Assembly (NCBI GenBank): GCA_963977525.1
Contig: CAXBPC010000001.1
Location: forward strand, 186,001-250,000
Reading direction: 5' to 3'
Source of the DNA: Ancylomarina sp963977525
GTDB lineage: Bacteria; Bacteroidota; Bacteroidia; Bacteroidales; Marinifilaceae
DNA: 64,000 nucleotides
The notes below the pieces were generated by a model. It was not told the DNA's origin and made no database searches. It worked only from the letters and a program-made list of their open reading frames with translations. Shown here in pieces: positions 35,218 through 44,505 of the stretch. The first letter of the stretch is position 1. The number at the start of each line of letters is the position of its first letter. Made by a program: the position numbers and the translations under genes.

Positions 35218-35226
35218 TATATTTGC
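35218..35226 (+). promoter_or_regulatory. Candidate -7 element of the M13 peptidase gene
   Basis: TATATTTGC matches TAnnTTTGC, about 35 bp before the ATG. No TTTG is found at the expected upstream distance. Confidence 0.4.
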
Positions 35227-35260
35227 CATTCTAACATAAGTTCAAACAAAAAAATCAAAT

Positions 35261-37306
35261 ATGAACATTAACAAAACAAGTCAAACTGTGATTGGTTTAG
35301 GCTTAACTCTCAGTATTCTATCCGGATGCTCGCAGGAGAAAACCATAGGGCATGGCATTCTTAAGAAGGAAGACATGAATCTTGAAGTAAAACCTGGTTC
35401 TGACTTTTTTGAATATGCTAATGGAGCTTGGATGAAAAACACGCCAATTCCTGCTGACAAAAGTCGTTATGGCGCTTTCGATATTTTAAGTGAAAGTGCA
35501 AACGAAGCTGTTCACAATCTTTTAGAGGAAGCTGCAAAAACTGAAAATGCACCTGAAGGAAGTAATCTAAAGAAGATTCAAGATTTCTACGCAACTGCAA
35601 TGGATGTTGAGAAAATCAACAAAATCGGTTTAACTCCTCTATTGCCTGAATTTGAAAAAATTGCTGCAGTTGAGAATGCTAACGATTTACGTAATGAGCT
35701 TATTCATCTTCATAAAATGGGTATCAGTGCCTTATTTGGTGCTGGTGTTGAGCAAGACATGAAGAATACGACTGCAAACAGAATGTACCTTTCAGAAGAT
35801 GGTTTATCTCTTTCAGATCGCGATTATTATACTGCTGACAATGAAACAAGTGCTAACATTCGAGTAGAGTTTGTAAAGTACATGGCTAAAATGTTTGAAT
35901 TGATTGGTGAAGATTCAGCACTTGCAAAGAAAAATGCTGAAACAATCATGAGATTTGAAACGCGCATGGCTGAAAAATTCAATACTCTTTTAGAGAATCG
36001 AAATTATCCTGCAATGTATAACCCTAAAACTGTAGAGGTTCTAGCAAAAGAGTATCCTAACTTTGATTGGGCTACCTACTTCAAAGAAATGGGAGCAGAT
36101 ATCAAGGAGTATGTTATCACTACTCATCCAAGATACATGAAGGAATTCAACTTAATGCTTAAGGATGAGAAAATGGCTGACATCAAGCTATACTTAAAGT
36201 GGAAAGTGTTAGATGAATCTGCAAGTAAGGTATCTACCGAACTTGAGAAAGAACAATTTGCATTTTATGGTACTGCTTTAACTGGAGCAACTGAGCAACA
36301 GCCTAGATGGAGACGTATGTCTGATGCAACAGGTTCTGTTCTAGGAGAAGCTGTAGGTCAACTATATGTAGAAAAGTATTTCCCACCAGAAGCTAAAATT
36401 AGAATGGACAAGTTGGTAACAAACTTGAAAATCGCTTTACGCGGAAGAATAGAGAAACTTGAGTGGATGAGCGAAGAAACTAGAGTGCAGGCATTGGCTA
36501 AACTTGATGCATTCGGTGTGAAAATTGGTTATCCTGACAAATGGGAAGATTACTCAAAATTAGAAGTAAGTACTGATTCTTATATTCAAAATATTTGGAG
36601 AGCTTCACGTTTTGGTGTTACAAAGAACATTGCCAAACTGGGTAAACCTGTTGATACTGAAAAATGGGGTATGACGCCACAAACAGTTAATGCTTACTAC
36701 CACCCCTTATTAAACGAAGTTGTTTTCCCTGCCGCAATTCTTCAACCTCCATTTTTCTATATGAATGGTGATGATGCCGTAAATTATGGAGCAATTGGTG
36801 TAGTTATCGGTCACGAAATGACTCACGGATTTGATGATTCTGGTCGCCGTTTTGATAAGGATGGAAACATGAGAGACTGGTGGACTGCTGAGGATACAGA
36901 AAAATTCAATGCTAGATCTCAGAAATTGGTTGATCAATTTAACGGATTCCAAGCATTCGAAGATTTGAATGTTGATGGTAAATTAACTCTTGGAGAAAAT
37001 ATTGCCGATTATGGTGGACTTACTGTTGGTCTAGAAGCATACAAGACCAGCTTGAATGGTAAACAACCAGAAGACATTGAAGGTTTCAATAACATGCAGC
37101 GTTTCTTCCTTGCTTATTCAAAGGTTTGGAGAGGTAATGTAAGAGACAAATATTTGAGAAAACTTATTAAAGAAGATGTTCATTCACCAGGTGAGTATCG
37201 TGTAAATGGAGGTTTATTCAATATTCCTGAATTTTACACAGCTTTTGAGATCGATGAAAAAGATCCTTTGTATCGTAACGACGAGCAAAGAGCAAAAATC
37301 TGGTAA
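35261..37306 (+). CDS. M13 family metalloendopeptidase (PepO/neprilysin-like), lipoprotein
   Basis: 681 aa. The start is a lipoprotein signal ending LSGC (Cys near residue 23), so the enzyme is anchored at a membrane and works outside the cytoplasm. The N-terminal M13 domain is large and helical; the catalytic domain has the zinc motif VIGHEMTHGFDDSG (HExxH) and the third ligand in ENIADYGG. M13 enzymes cleave peptides of moderate length. The final residues DPLYRNDEQRAKIW match the family's usual C-terminus (which ends in an invariant CxxW-type or W residue). It is a single-gene transcript with a strong terminator. Confidence 0.94.
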   Translation: MNINKTSQTVIGLGLTLSILSGCSQEKTIGHGILKKEDMNLEVKPGSDFFEYANGAWMKNTPIPADKSRYGAFDILSESANEAVHNLLEEAAKTENAPEGSNLKKIQDFYATAMDVEKINKIGLTPLLPEFEKIAAVENANDLRNELIHLHKMGISALFGAGVEQDMKNTTANRMYLSEDGLSLSDRDYYTADNETSANIRVEFVKYMAKMFELIGEDSALAKKNAETIMRFETRMAEKFNTLLENRNYPAMYNPKTVEVLAKEYPNFDWATYFKEMGADIKEYVITTHPRYMKEFNLMLKDEKMADIKLYLKWKVLDESASKVSTELEKEQFAFYGTALTGATEQQPRWRRMSDATGSVLGEAVGQLYVEKYFPPEAKIRMDKLVTNLKIALRGRIEKLEWMSEETRVQALAKLDAFGVKIGYPDKWEDYSKLEVSTDSYIQNIWRASRFGVTKNIAKLGKPVDTEKWGMTPQTVNAYYHPLLNEVVFPAAILQPPFFYMNGDDAVNYGAIGVVIGHEMTHGFDDSGRRFDKDGNMRDWWTAEDTEKFNARSQKLVDQFNGFQAFEDLNVDGKLTLGENIADYGGLTVGLEAYKTSLNGKQPEDIEGFNNMQRFFLAYSKVWRGNVRDKYLRKLIKEDVHSPGEYRVNGGLFNIPEFYTAFEIDEKDPLYRNDEQRAKIW

Positions 37307-37332
37307 GAGGTTTAATACCTTAAACATATAAG

Positions 37333-37364
37333 AAAAGCGATGAGATAACTCATCGCTTTTTTTT
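37333..37364 (+). terminator. Intrinsic terminator of the M13 peptidase gene
   Basis: AAAAGCGATGAG (37333-37344) pairs with CTCATCGCTTTT (37349-37360), and the T run continues to 37364. Confidence 0.88.
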
Positions 37365-37504
37365 GTCAACTATTTAAAAGCCCAACTCAACTTTAATCTA
37401 ATTTATAGCTAAGCCAATCCAACTCTAACTTTTTTATTTATAACACGTTGAAAACTGAAATCTTAAATTAAGCTAAATTCTCTTAGCTAATGTGAATCTC
37501 ATGA

Positions 37505-37534
37505 TTGTTTTGTAAACTTTGTTTCTTATTTTTG
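37505..37534 (+). promoter_or_regulatory. Bacteroidota-type promoter of the LysM gene
   Basis: TTG (37505-37507), 19 bp, TATTTTTG (37527-37534). It overlaps the first in-frame ATG of the open frame and so supports the later start at 37580. Confidence 0.5.
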
Positions 37535-37579
37535 TTAATGTTCTTGTCAAACACCAAAACTCTGAAAAATAATCAGTTA

Positions 37580-39544
37580 ATGAGATATTTCATCCAAAAA
37601 CTTATCATTCTTTTATTCCTATCTGGAGCTATAATCGATGCTCAAGCACAAACGAACGAAGTTATTCGTTCTAACGAAAAAGTCGTTGTTGCTGGTAAGT
37701 TTTACTATTTGCATGTAGTAAGAGAAAAACAAACCATGTTTTCGATATGTAAGGCCTATGGTACTGACATAAAAGAAGTCATGGAAATTAATAGAAAGAA
37801 AACGCACAACATTGATTTAAATGAGATTCTAAGAATCCCTTTCGTACAATCTGCAGTTGCCAACAGTTCTGTTAACACCTCAAAAAAAGAAACATCTGAC
37901 TATTTCTACCATGTTATTCAAAAAGGGAATACGCTTTATTCATTATCAAAACAATTCAATCAGAGTATTGAGAATATCAAAGTAAATAATCCTGAGATTG
38001 GAGAAAATGGTAGACTTACAGTAGGAACAGTTCTTAAAATTCAAAAACAGACTAATCCTCAACAAGCAGATAAGAAAAAGAACACTTATAAGGTTAAGGC
38101 TAGTGATTCTGAAGCTGATATTCTTGATAAATTCAACATCAAACGTAGAGCATTCCGAAAACTAAACCGCCATGTTAGGTCGTTCAGAAATATTAGAGCA
38201 GGTACGATTGTAAATCTTCCGAAGAATGCTAAACCAATAGCCCCTGCTCTAGATGTAACTAATGAATTTACTGATGAGTTAGAACATGCAACAGATTACA
38301 ATCAAATTTTCAAAGAATATACCAGAGATACAACGGTTCAATCTACTATTGACATTGCTCTTTTCTTGCCTCTTTATGCTGCTTTAAGTGATTCTTTAAA
38401 CTGGGAATATACTTATCAAGATACGCTTCAAATCATGACTCGTAAGGAGCCTGAAACAATCTATCCGAAATCTAGAGATTTCATTAGATTGTACCAAGGT
38501 GTACTATTAGCTGTTGAAGATCTTAAGAAACAAGGTTTAGAAATAAACCTACACGTATTTGATACCGAAAAAAATCAATCAACTGTTCGTCAAACATTGG
38601 AAAGCTTGGGAGCGCAAAAATTAGATTTAATATTAGGTCCAGTTTATTCTAGCACATTTGACTTAGTCGCTGAATACGCCCAAGCTAAACAGATTCCTAT
38701 TATTTCACCTTTATCTTCTAAAAACAAACAACTACACAATAACCCTTTTGTTTTTCAACTAAATACTTCAATTCAATCTTTATGTGATAATATTTTTAAT
38801 CACATCATGTCTGATAAAGAGAATAAAAATATTGTGATTGTTCACAGCAAAAACTATAAAGAGTTAGAAGAATACAAGCTGGTTTCAGATATTGAACAGC
38901 AATTATTTGAAGATGGTAGATACTGGAAATATTCTAACCTTAACTACAGTAAAATCTCGTTTGAGGATTACGGCAATCTTGGTTTGGAGTATCTTTTAAG
39001 TAAAACTCAGGAGAACATCATTGTAATTCCGTCATCGAAGCCTGCAGTAGTTGAAAGCTTTTTGACAAACCTTAGAATTCTAAGTAAGTCATATCCAATA
39101 AAACTAATTGGTTTTCCTTCGTGGCAGCGTTATAGTAGTATGGATCCGAGTAATTTATTCGAACTAAACACACAAATACTCTCACCATATTTCATCGATT
39201 ACAAATCGGAACGTGTTAGTCAATTTGTAGATCGCTTTAGATATGAATTTAGCTGTGAACCTAATGACTATTCATTTAGAGCTTACGATTTCACGCTTTA
39301 TTTCTCTACTGCAATTAAACGTTACGGTATTCAATTCTTCGATCACCTAAATGAAATTAAAGATATTGACTTACTTCAATCGAACTACGCGATTGAAAGT
39401 GTTAGTGCTTGGGGAGGTTTTGAGAATAGAGGTCTTCAAATGATTAATTACACCAAAGACTTTGAAGTAAAAGCTCAAAAGTTTGAACCAATAATTGAAG
39501 ATCATCAAAATATTGAACTTACTACGGGAACTTTAAATCAATAG
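37580..39544 (+). CDS. LysM and periplasmic-binding-protein-like fusion
   Basis: 654 aa from the ATG at 37580, where a clean signal peptide begins (MRYFIQKLIILLFLSGAI...AQAQ); the longer frame to 37505 overlaps the promoter. Three LysM-like units follow (about 35-85, 105-155 and 170-215 of the mature reading, with HVVREKQTMFSICKAYG, HVIQKGNTLYSLSKQFN and a weaker KVKASDSEADILDKFN). The second half (about 255-610) is a type 1 periplasmic binding protein-like fold (IALFLPLYAAL; LILGPVYSSTFDLVAEYA; IPIISPLSSKN). LysM parts bind peptidoglycan, so the ligand-binding half would be held at the wall. The ligand is unknown. Confidence 0.85.
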   Translation: MRYFIQKLIILLFLSGAIIDAQAQTNEVIRSNEKVVVAGKFYYLHVVREKQTMFSICKAYGTDIKEVMEINRKKTHNIDLNEILRIPFVQSAVANSSVNTSKKETSDYFYHVIQKGNTLYSLSKQFNQSIENIKVNNPEIGENGRLTVGTVLKIQKQTNPQQADKKKNTYKVKASDSEADILDKFNIKRRAFRKLNRHVRSFRNIRAGTIVNLPKNAKPIAPALDVTNEFTDELEHATDYNQIFKEYTRDTTVQSTIDIALFLPLYAALSDSLNWEYTYQDTLQIMTRKEPETIYPKSRDFIRLYQGVLLAVEDLKKQGLEINLHVFDTEKNQSTVRQTLESLGAQKLDLILGPVYSSTFDLVAEYAQAKQIPIISPLSSKNKQLHNNPFVFQLNTSIQSLCDNIFNHIMSDKENKNIVIVHSKNYKELEEYKLVSDIEQQLFEDGRYWKYSNLNYSKISFEDYGNLGLEYLLSKTQENIIVIPSSKPAVVESFLTNLRILSKSYPIKLIGFPSWQRYSSMDPSNLFELNTQILSPYFIDYKSERVSQFVDRFRYEFSCEPNDYSFRAYDFTLYFSTAIKRYGIQFFDHLNEIKDIDLLQSNYAIESVSAWGGFENRGLQMINYTKDFEVKAQKFEPIIEDHQNIELTTGTLNQ

Positions 39545-39569
39545 TTCTGGTAAAATATATAGATCTAAA

Positions 39570-39594
39570 AAAGGCTACCTAATTGGTAGCCTTT
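39570..39594. terminator. Bidirectional terminator between the LysM gene and luxS
   Basis: A 10-bp perfect stem (AAAGGCTACC with GGTAGCCTTT) between convergent genes, with A/T runs on both sides. Confidence 0.8.
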
Positions 39595-39599
39595 ATATT

Positions 39600-40079
39600 T
39601 TATTGTGGGTAATTAAGATTTTCTTCTTTCAGATTGCTTAGAACTTCATGATTAAACTTCTTAGCTTCTTGCCTTGCTCCTTCAAGATCGTGACTCTTGT
39701 AGTTACCACATTCTATCTTATCGGCTCCCGGAATTTCTTCATCAAAGTCAGACATAAATTTGAACATTTCTTGAATTACATCGACCACATCAGTTGAGAT
39801 TAAGTCTCCATGAAAAATCATATAAAAACCAGTACAACATCCCATTGGTCCGAAATAAACTGTTTTCTTTGCCCAATGATCGTGATTTCTTAAGAAAGTA
39901 GCACATAAATGCTCCATAGTATGCATAGCCTCAATTTCCATTGCAGGCTCAATATTTGGCAGCTTCGTTCTAATATCAAAACTTGTTAGAATCTCGCTAC
40001 CTACTGTATCTTTACGAGAAACATATATACCTCTCTTCAATCGATCATGATCAACTTCAAAACTATCTATCTTTTTCAT
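39600..40079 (-). CDS. luxS: S-ribosylhomocysteine lyase LuxS
   Basis: 159 aa. The metal-site motif HTMEH (residues 53-57), the catalytic region GPMGCCTGFY (Cys81, with an extra Cys82) and the final metal ligand in the CGNYKSHDLE stretch (about 122-131) are all present. It splits S-ribosylhomocysteine into homocysteine and the precursor of autoinducer-2. It lies 62 bp after the nucleosidase gene mtnN, which makes its substrate, so the pair forms the activated-methyl-cycle branch. Whether AI-2 is used as a signal cannot be read here. Confidence 0.96.
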   Translation of the reverse strand: MKKIDSFEVDHDRLKRGIYVSRKDTVGSEILTSFDIRTKLPNIEPAMEIEAMHTMEHLCATFLRNHDHWAKKTVYFGPMGCCTGFYMIFHGDLISTDVVDVIQEMFKFMSDFDEEIPGADKIECGNYKSHDLEGARQEAKKFNHEVLSNLKEENLNYPQ

Positions 40080-40141
40080 ATCCCTATTTTTAAATGATCA
40101 ACAAAAACACAATAGTTATTCCGATAGCTTAGAAATAAAAA

Positions 40142-40843
40142 TTAGGCTTGGCCTAATTCTTGAATCATCTCCATTACCATATTACCTGAATTAACTGCCG
40201 CAGTTTCTACAAACTCCTCATATTGAACAGCATTCTCTTGTCCTGCAATATCCGAAATAGAACGGATAACAACAAATGGGACTTCAAAACGATGGCAAGC
40301 TTGCGCAATAGCTGCACCTTCCATTTCTACTGCATCGGCTTCTGGGATCAAACCTTTAATTCGTTTAGTTGCTTCAGGATCATTCATAAACTGATCTCCA
40401 GTAACAATAGTTCCACACTTAGTCTTCAAATCAGTTAATTTATGAATAGATCTATCGGCTAATTCAATCAACTTAGAATCCGCAATAAAACTAGGTGGCA
40501 TGCCTGGCACTTGACCGTGTTTGTAACCAAAAACAGTACAATCAAAATCGTGATAAATAGCTTCCTTGGAAATAACGATATCCCCCACTTTTAAGTCAGA
40601 AATAAAGCCACCAGCACAACCTGTATTGATTACAAAATCAGGAGCAAAATTATCGATTAAAACAGCAGCTCCAATACCAGCATTAACTTTCCCAATTCCC
40701 GATTGTAACAACACAATATCAATCCCATGGATTTGTCCTTTATAAAAAGTAAATCCTGCCTTAGTGATTTCTTCTTTATTTTTCAACTCATCACGAAGCC
40801 TAGTGACTTCAATCTCCATAGCTCCAATTATACCTATATTCAT
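40142..40843 (-). CDS. mtnN: 5'-methylthioadenosine/S-adenosylhomocysteine nucleosidase
   Basis: 233 aa, normal for MtnN/Pfs. It starts MNIGIIGAMEIEVTRLRDEL with the catalytic acid in that segment, has the NTGCAGGF and VVISKEAIYHDFD motifs, and ends with the purine-binding VEMEGAAIAQACH and RSISDIAG. It hydrolyses methylthioadenosine and S-adenosylhomocysteine, supplying the substrate of LuxS encoded next to it. The two genes are on the same strand with 62 bp between them. Confidence 0.96.
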   Translation of the reverse strand: MNIGIIGAMEIEVTRLRDELKNKEEITKAGFTFYKGQIHGIDIVLLQSGIGKVNAGIGAAVLIDNFAPDFVINTGCAGGFISDLKVGDIVISKEAIYHDFDCTVFGYKHGQVPGMPPSFIADSKLIELADRSIHKLTDLKTKCGTIVTGDQFMNDPEATKRIKGLIPEADAVEMEGAAIAQACHRFEVPFVVIRSISDIAGQENAVQYEEFVETAAVNSGNMVMEMIQELGQA

Positions 40844-40865
40844 TTCCTTTTTTTTATTTAATCGT

Positions 40866-40873
40866 CAAAATTA
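40866..40873 (-). promoter_or_regulatory. Candidate -7 element of mtnN-luxS
   Basis: TAATTTTG on the minus strand fits TAnnTTTG about 23 bp before the mtnN start. A second match (TAATTTTGC) lies at 40919-40927. Neither has a good -33 element. Confidence 0.3.
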
Positions 40874-41076
40874 AGCCATTTCATTTCAGGAATAACTGAT
40901 TTTAAATGCTTAGTTCCTGCAAAATTAACAAAGGAAATGGGTTTACTAAATTCAATATGAAAAAATAATAAGCTTTAAATGGATCTTATACATAAGTATT
41001 AGGTATCAAACTTTGAATATCATCAGCAATAATCGTATTTTAAAGCTCAATTTAATCGACTAAAGAAATAAAGGAT

Positions 41077-41739
41077 ATGCTGAGTAATTCTATCTATCAA
41101 TATTTACTTGATCTTAGAGAAAACAATAATAGAGATTGGTTTCACGCCAATAAAACTCTATACAATACGGCAAAAAAAGATTTTGAACTTTTCATAGAAC
41201 TAAGCATAGAGCAGATTAAACAAATAGATCCTTCGGTAGCTGGCAATAATGCGAAAGATTGCATTTTTCGTATTTTTAGAGATGTTCGATTCTCAAATGA
41301 CAAACGTCCTTATAAAACCAACTTTGGAGCTTTTATAGCTCGTGATGGTCGCAAATCTAAATATGGTGGTTACTATATTCATATTGAACCAGAGCAATGT
41401 TTTCTAGGAGGTGGCTGTTATATGCCCGAACCTAAAACACTTAAAGCAATTCGTGAAGAGATTTTTCATCATCCTGAAGAATTTAAGTCTATAATCGAAA
41501 AACCCGAATTTGCTAATCATTTCCCTGAACTGTATGGAGATAAACTAAAGACTGCCCCACGTGGCTATCCAAAAGATTTTGAATACATTCAACTCTTAAA
41601 CTATAAACACTTTGCAGTTAGCAAATTGGTTTCTGATAATATTGTGACTTCAGACAAGTTCCCTCTTGCGATACAGGAATCATTTGAAGCTCTGCATCCT
41701 CTTAATCTGTTTTTGAATAATATTATAGAGGATTTATAA
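41077..41739 (+). CDS. DUF2461 family protein
   Basis: 220 aa. The marks of this family are clear: LRENNNRDWFHANKTLYNTAKKDFE near the start, IFRDVRFSNDKRPYKTNFGAFIARDGR in the middle and GGGCYMPEPKTLKAIREEI. The function of the family is unknown; no active-site motif is known to me. The gene is followed after about 65 bp (from the start I chose) by a second uncharacterised gene and then pdxH, on the same strand. Confidence 0.88.
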   Translation: MLSNSIYQYLLDLRENNNRDWFHANKTLYNTAKKDFELFIELSIEQIKQIDPSVAGNNAKDCIFRIFRDVRFSNDKRPYKTNFGAFIARDGRKSKYGGYYIHIEPEQCFLGGGCYMPEPKTLKAIREEIFHHPEEFKSIIEKPEFANHFPELYGDKLKTAPRGYPKDFEYIQLLNYKHFAVSKLVSDNIVTSDKFPLAIQESFEALHPLNLFLNNIIEDL

Positions 41740-41804
41740 CTGAAAGCTATTTGGTATTACTATCAATAAAGGAGATATTCGCAGTCTTAAATCAAAAACG
41801 AGTT

Positions 41805-42203
41805 ATGAGTCAGAAAGGGAATAGACTTAGTGGAGAAGAATTACATGAACTAGGTATAAAATGGGTATATAAACACATCAAAGATGATTACGAAATTCTA
41901 TCGGTGAATATTGAATTTGAGAAGAATCCTCAAATTCTTGCTCGAAAAGATGAAGACATGTATTTCATCGTTATAAAGACAAGTACTTATCCAGATTTAG
42001 GATCTTTATCGCCAATGGCTGCTGAAGAAATCATAAAGCATGCAGATAAGCACAAATCTAAAATCTTATTTGCACATGTAGGTGTAGCTAATGCAGATAC
42101 TAAGGATGAAGAAGAAATGGCATTTCCTGTAAAAGGAGGTCAATATTACATTAATTACAACGGCTTAAGTATAGAGCCTAACATACTTATGCAGCCAGAA
42201 TAA
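41805..42203 (+). CDS. Conserved hypothetical protein, endonuclease-fold-like
   Basis: 132 aa from the ATG at 41805 (an earlier ATG at 41751 would add 18 residues). The sequence ELGIKWVYKHIKDDYEILSVNI and then FIVIKTSTYPDLGSL, HADKHKSKILFAHVGVANAD resemble a small Bacteroidota family sometimes mislabelled as a sodium-translocating NADH-quinone reductase subunit; there is nothing of a reductase here. The pattern of strands and the I-K/T arrangement resemble restriction-endonuclease-like folds such as YraN, but the catalytic residues are not evident. It lies 9 bp before pdxH. Confidence 0.6.
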   Translation: MSQKGNRLSGEELHELGIKWVYKHIKDDYEILSVNIEFEKNPQILARKDEDMYFIVIKTSTYPDLGSLSPMAAEEIIKHADKHKSKILFAHVGVANADTKDEEEMAFPVKGGQYYINYNGLSIEPNILMQPE

Positions 42204-42212
42204 ATAGTTGTC

Positions 42213-42851
42213 ATGCAAGAAGATATCCAGAGAAAACGTCACGAATACACGCTTAAGCAATTAAATGAGGAAGATGTAGATCCGAGTCCATTTATTCTAT
42301 TTGATACTTGGTTTAAAGCGGCACTTGATGAAGATTTACCCGATGCTAATGCCATGACATTAGCCACCGTCAATTCAGATGGTAAACCTACAGCAAGAAT
42401 ACTTCTACTTAAAGATTATTCCGATCAAGGTTTCTGTTTCTTCACCAATTATAATAGTAGAAAAGGTGAAGATATAAAGCAGACCCCATATGGTGCAATG
42501 GTGTTCTTTTGGCCTGAGTTGGAAAAGCAAATTCGGATAGAAGGTCTAATCGAGAAATTAGAGCCTGAGTATTCAGATCAGTATTTTATGGCACGCCCTG
42601 TTGGTAGTCGACGTGCTGCTGCTGCATCTCCACAATCCTCTATTCTTACAAATAGAAATGAATTAGAGCAAGCTATTCATGATTTTAAAAATAAGTTTGG
42701 CGATAATTTCAAACGACCTAGCTACTGGGGAGGCTACAAGCTTATTCCTGAAAAATTCGAATTTTGGCAAGGAAGAGAGAGTCGCTTAAATGATAGAATC
42801 GAATTTGTATTGAAAAATGAGAATTGGAATTTTCATCGCCTAGCACCTTGA
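42213..42851 (+). CDS. pdxH: Pyridoxamine 5'-phosphate oxidase
   Basis: 212 aa, usual length. The FMN-binding split-barrel motifs are present: MTLATVNSDGKPTARILLLKDY, FFTNYNSRKGEDI and the phosphate-binding RPVGSRRAAAASPQSS, with FWQGRESRLNDRI near the C-terminus. It oxidises pyridoxamine- and pyridoxine-5'-phosphate to pyridoxal 5'-phosphate in the cytoplasm. It lies 9 bp after a conserved hypothetical gene and may be co-transcribed with it. Confidence 0.96.
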   Translation: MQEDIQRKRHEYTLKQLNEEDVDPSPFILFDTWFKAALDEDLPDANAMTLATVNSDGKPTARILLLKDYSDQGFCFFTNYNSRKGEDIKQTPYGAMVFFWPELEKQIRIEGLIEKLEPEYSDQYFMARPVGSRRAAAASPQSSILTNRNELEQAIHDFKNKFGDNFKRPSYWGGYKLIPEKFEFWQGRESRLNDRIEFVLKNENWNFHRLAP

Positions 42852-42997
42852 TTTACAATCGAACTATAGAAAGGCTTTCAAATAAGGCTTTTGGCATCTC
42901 ACAAAATTCAAAAAAACAACTATCTTGTGCCTGATTTTCAACCCAATAGGAGTTTTTGGAGTTTGAAATACAACACTTTTTAGAAATTATAATAAAG

Positions 42998-43005
42998 TAT
43001 ATTTG
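42998..43005 (+). promoter_or_regulatory. Candidate -7 element of the DUF6913-dapA operon
   Basis: TATATTTG matches TAnnTTTG and ends only 7 bp before the ATG at 43013, which would make the message nearly leaderless. The -33 region is T-rich but lacks TTTG. Confidence 0.45.
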
Positions 43006-43012
43006 ACTAAAA

Positions 43013-43558
43013 ATGAGCATTATAAAAAATACGGCTGAAAAAATAGCTCGAAAATTATTAAACAAACAACTAAGAAAACACACAAAACGTGTAGAATTTC
43101 ATAATATGAAAAGTGCTAAACACATTGGCATTTTATTCGATACAAATCAAAAAGAAAATAATAGTATTGTAAGTAACTTCTATACAGATTTAAAAAACCA
43201 AGGTTACAAGGTAAGTGCAGCTGGTTGGTACGAGGGATTTGACATCCCTAAAAAACCATTAAACATTTTAGATTTCATATATTTTTCAGAATTAGACAGT
43301 AATTGGAAAGGGATACCTCAAACACATGAGATATCTGAGTTCTTTAAACAAAAATTTGATATTCTTTTTGTTTTAACTCAGTCTGAAGAACTCGCAATTC
43401 AATATATATCATCTCTATCACCTGCAGCTTTTAAAGTAGGTGCAAGAGGGAATCATGCTGAATATTTAGATTTTATGATTGAACTAAAGGAGACTGCGTC
43501 AATTAAAAACCTTATACAAGACAGCATCACATATTTATCAGAAATTAAGAAAAACTAG
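43013..43558 (+). CDS. DUF6913 domain protein
   Basis: 181 aa. After a basic helical start (IARKLLNKQLRKHTKR) the stretch AKHIGILFDTNQKE is the mark of DUF6913, a Bacteroidota family without an assigned function. Later FKQKFDILFVLTQSEELAIQYISSLSPA fits as well. No signal peptide is visible, so it should be cytoplasmic. It is 6 bp upstream of dapA; this pairing with a cell-wall/lysine gene is probably operonic and may hint at its role. Confidence 0.8.
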   Translation: MSIIKNTAEKIARKLLNKQLRKHTKRVEFHNMKSAKHIGILFDTNQKENNSIVSNFYTDLKNQGYKVSAAGWYEGFDIPKKPLNILDFIYFSELDSNWKGIPQTHEISEFFKQKFDILFVLTQSEELAIQYISSLSPAAFKVGARGNHAEYLDFMIELKETASIKNLIQDSITYLSEIKKN

Positions 43559-43564
43559 AATATA

Positions 43565-44449
43565 ATGTCACAACAATTTTCAGGAACAGGAGTCGCTATT
43601 GTTACGCCTTTCCATACAGATGGGAGTATCGATTTTAACTCTTTAAGCAACTTGGTCGAATTCCAAGTTAAGAATGGAGTAGACTATCTTGTTGTTATGG
43701 GGACAACAGGTGAATCAGCAACTCTTAATAAAGATGAGAAAAAAGCGGTTATCGATCATATAATCAAGGTGAACAACAAGAGAATACCTCTAATTGTAGG
43801 CATTGGTGGTAATAACACAAATGAAATTGTTGAAGAAATAAAAAGTTTTCATGCTTATGATGAAATTGCTGGAGTTCTATCCGTTGCACCATATTATAAC
43901 AAACCAAGCCAAGAAGGACTTTATCAACACTACAAAATGATTGCAGAAGCTTGCCCAGTACCTGTAATTCTATATAATGTTCCTGGAAGATCTGCAGTAA
44001 ACATTTCGGCAGAAACAACACTTCGATTAGCAAATGACTTCGAAAATATCGTTGCAATTAAAGAAGCATCTGGCGATATGGAGCAAATCATGGATATTAT
44101 CAAAAACAAACCATCTGGTTTTGCAGTAATATCTGGTGACGATGCCCTAACCTTTCCGATGATTTGTTTGGGTGCCGATGGCGTTATTTCTGTAGTCGCG
44201 AATGCGTTCCCAAAAGAATTTAGTGACATGGTTAATTATGCTCGCCAATCTAAAATTGCTCAAGCAAAGGAATTACATTATAGCCTTTTTGAAATCATTC
44301 AAAATTTATTTACAGAAGGTAACCCTGCTGGCATTAAAGCTATTCTAAACATCAACAATTTGATTGAGAACAACTTCAGATTACCAATGATTGGTGTTAG
44401 CACTAAGCACTACTCAAAACTTAAAAATTTAGTTAATCAAGTTAAGTAA
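43565..44449 (+). CDS. dapA: 4-hydroxy-tetrahydrodipicolinate synthase
   Basis: 294 aa. The TIM-barrel marks are present: GTGVAIVTPFHTDGSID, VVMGTTGESATL, the catalytic Tyr region PVILYNVPGRSA and the Schiff-base Lys in IVAIKEASGD. It condenses pyruvate with aspartate semialdehyde, the first step to diaminopimelate and lysine. It follows a DUF6913 gene after 6 bp and precedes an lpoB-like gene, placing it among envelope genes. Confidence 0.96.
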   Translation: MSQQFSGTGVAIVTPFHTDGSIDFNSLSNLVEFQVKNGVDYLVVMGTTGESATLNKDEKKAVIDHIIKVNNKRIPLIVGIGGNNTNEIVEEIKSFHAYDEIAGVLSVAPYYNKPSQEGLYQHYKMIAEACPVPVILYNVPGRSAVNISAETTLRLANDFENIVAIKEASGDMEQIMDIIKNKPSGFAVISGDDALTFPMICLGADGVISVVANAFPKEFSDMVNYARQSKIAQAKELHYSLFEIIQNLFTEGNPAGIKAILNINNLIENNFRLPMIGVSTKHYSKLKNLVNQVK

Positions 44450-44505
44450 GTCTGGCACGTAAATTGATATGATTCATAAAGATTACTTTTAGTAATATGT
44501 TTTAA

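Noticed and set aside
37505..37579. Longer N-terminus for the LysM protein
   Set aside because: The extra 25 codons overlap a good promoter and destroy the signal peptide that begins at 37580.
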